Assembly: GCA_021786915.1 (NCBI GenBank)
Contig: JAJYMP010000237.1
Coordinates: 1-5,709, forward strand
Length of the DNA: 5,709 nucleotides
Source: Chloroflexota bacterium
GTDB taxonomy: Bacteria > Chloroflexota > Limnocylindria > Limnocylindrales > CSP1-4
Direction: 5' to 3'
Shown here: one piece after another, positions 5,323-5,709 of the stretch
How positions within the stretch are numbered: position 1 is the stretch's first letter
How the letters are laid out: every line of letters starts with the position of its first letter
Translations under genes and position numbers: made by a program
The notes under the pieces: generated by a model
What the model was told of the DNA's origin: nothing
Databases searched by the model: none
Seen by the model: only the letters and a program-made list of their open reading frames with translations

Positions 5323-5709
5323 ATGACCATGGCCGAGCCAGTGACCATTGACACGGCGGGACTCCCTGAACCTGCCGGCTGGACTGACCCGCTGACCGGT
5401 CTCGAGGGCCCCGAGTTCTGGCGCAAGCTCGTCATCACCGAGGTGGCGCGCGCCACCCGCTACAAGCGGCCGATGACGGTGGTGATCCTGGACCTTGACG
5501 GGATGGCCGAGATCCCACAGGCGTGGGGCCGGGAGGTCGCCCACCACACGCTGCACGAGACGGCCCAGTGCCTGCGCCGGATGGCCCGCACCACCGACCA
5601 CCTGACCCGAAGCGGCCCCGCCCGGTTCGGGATCCTGCTCACGGAGACCGACGAGATCGCGGCGATCAACTTCGTCGAGCGCATCCGCACGTCCGGCCCG
5701 GCCTCGTTG
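5323..5709 (+). CDS. GGDEF-family domain protein with degenerate active site, 3' end cut off
   Basis: The visible 129 residues belong to the GGDEF (diguanylate cyclase) family. Seen directly: DPLTGLEG (22-29), the usual entry motif of the domain, then ATRYKRPMTVVILDLDG (44-60) with both Asp residues of the strand that normally binds metal, a helix with CLRRMARTTDHLTR (83-96), and finally RSGPARFGILL where active members have RxGGDEFxxLL. The GGDEF signature is thus replaced by GPARF (98-102), so cyclase activity is unlikely; a regulatory or binding role is possible. Only 21 residues precede DPLTGL, so no N-terminal sensor domain fits, though one could follow beyond the edge. ATG 5323 is chosen for its GAGGGAG (5306-5312) Shine-Dalgarno 10 nt upstream; a second in-frame ATG lies at 5329. 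It is divergent from the aro operon with 394 bases between starts. The exact function is unknown. Confidence 0.8.
   Translation, partial: MTMAEPVTIDTAGLPEPAGWTDPLTGLEGPEFWRKLVITEVARATRYKRPMTVVILDLDGMAEIPQAWGREVAHHTLHETAQCLRRMARTTDHLTRSGPARFGILLTETDEIAAINFVERIRTSGPASL

Noticed and set aside
1734..5351. Further long plus-strand open frames (1734-3368, 2663-3943, 3741-5351).
   Set aside because: All lie opposite the aroE, aroA and aroF coding regions and show compositionally biased products without recognisable motifs. They are shadows of codon bias.

Overview
The window is about 70% GC by eye and holds a compact aromatic amino acid (shikimate pathway) operon on the minus strand, plus the start of a divergent gene on the plus strand. 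In transcription order the operon reads aroF-type DAHP synthase (4928-3870), aroA (3865-2537), aroE (2540-1653), aroC (1632-373) and a shikimate kinase gene, aroK (368 to beyond base 1). Gene junctions are 4 nt, a 4-nt ATGA overlap, 20 nt and 4 nt, so a single co-translated mRNA is very likely. The encoded enzymes cover entry into the pathway (DAHP), shikimate formation, phosphorylation, EPSP and chorismate. Dehydroquinate synthase and dehydroquinase are not in view and may lie beyond base 1. No tyrA, pheA or trp gene is present.

The organism cannot be named from the sequence with certainty. A Thermotoga-type DAHP synthase with an N-terminal ferredoxin-like regulatory domain, a Gram-positive-like (class II motif) EPSP synthase and very high GC fit a high-GC Chloroflexota lineage better than an actinobacterium, which would usually carry the plant-like class II DAHP synthase. 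This placement is an inference.

The 394-base intergenic region (4929-5322) is the most interesting part. Read on the minus strand it shows, in order: two perfect 18-bp direct repeats touching a promoter (TTGACG, 17 bp, TACCGT); an 11-codon ORF, MHTIYLFICPA, whose ATG lies only about 4-6 nt after the expected transcription start; a 12-bp hairpin whose 5' arm contains that ORF's stop codon; and a 10-bp hairpin followed by TTTTTCTTTT, a typical intrinsic terminator. The terminator sits 37 nt before the aroF start and just ahead of its ribosome binding site. A short leader peptide with Tyr (TAT) and Phe (TTT) codons before a terminator, in front of the first enzyme of Tyr/Phe synthesis, suggests transcription attenuation of the whole operon. 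This would act alongside allosteric feedback through the DAHP synthase N-terminal domain.

The plus-strand gene (5323 to the window end) encodes a GGDEF-family domain with a good DPLTGL start motif, but its GGDEF signature reads GPARF. It is probably not a functional diguanylate cyclase. It has a strong ribosome binding site and a hairpin in its upstream region, and no functional link with the aro operon is apparent.
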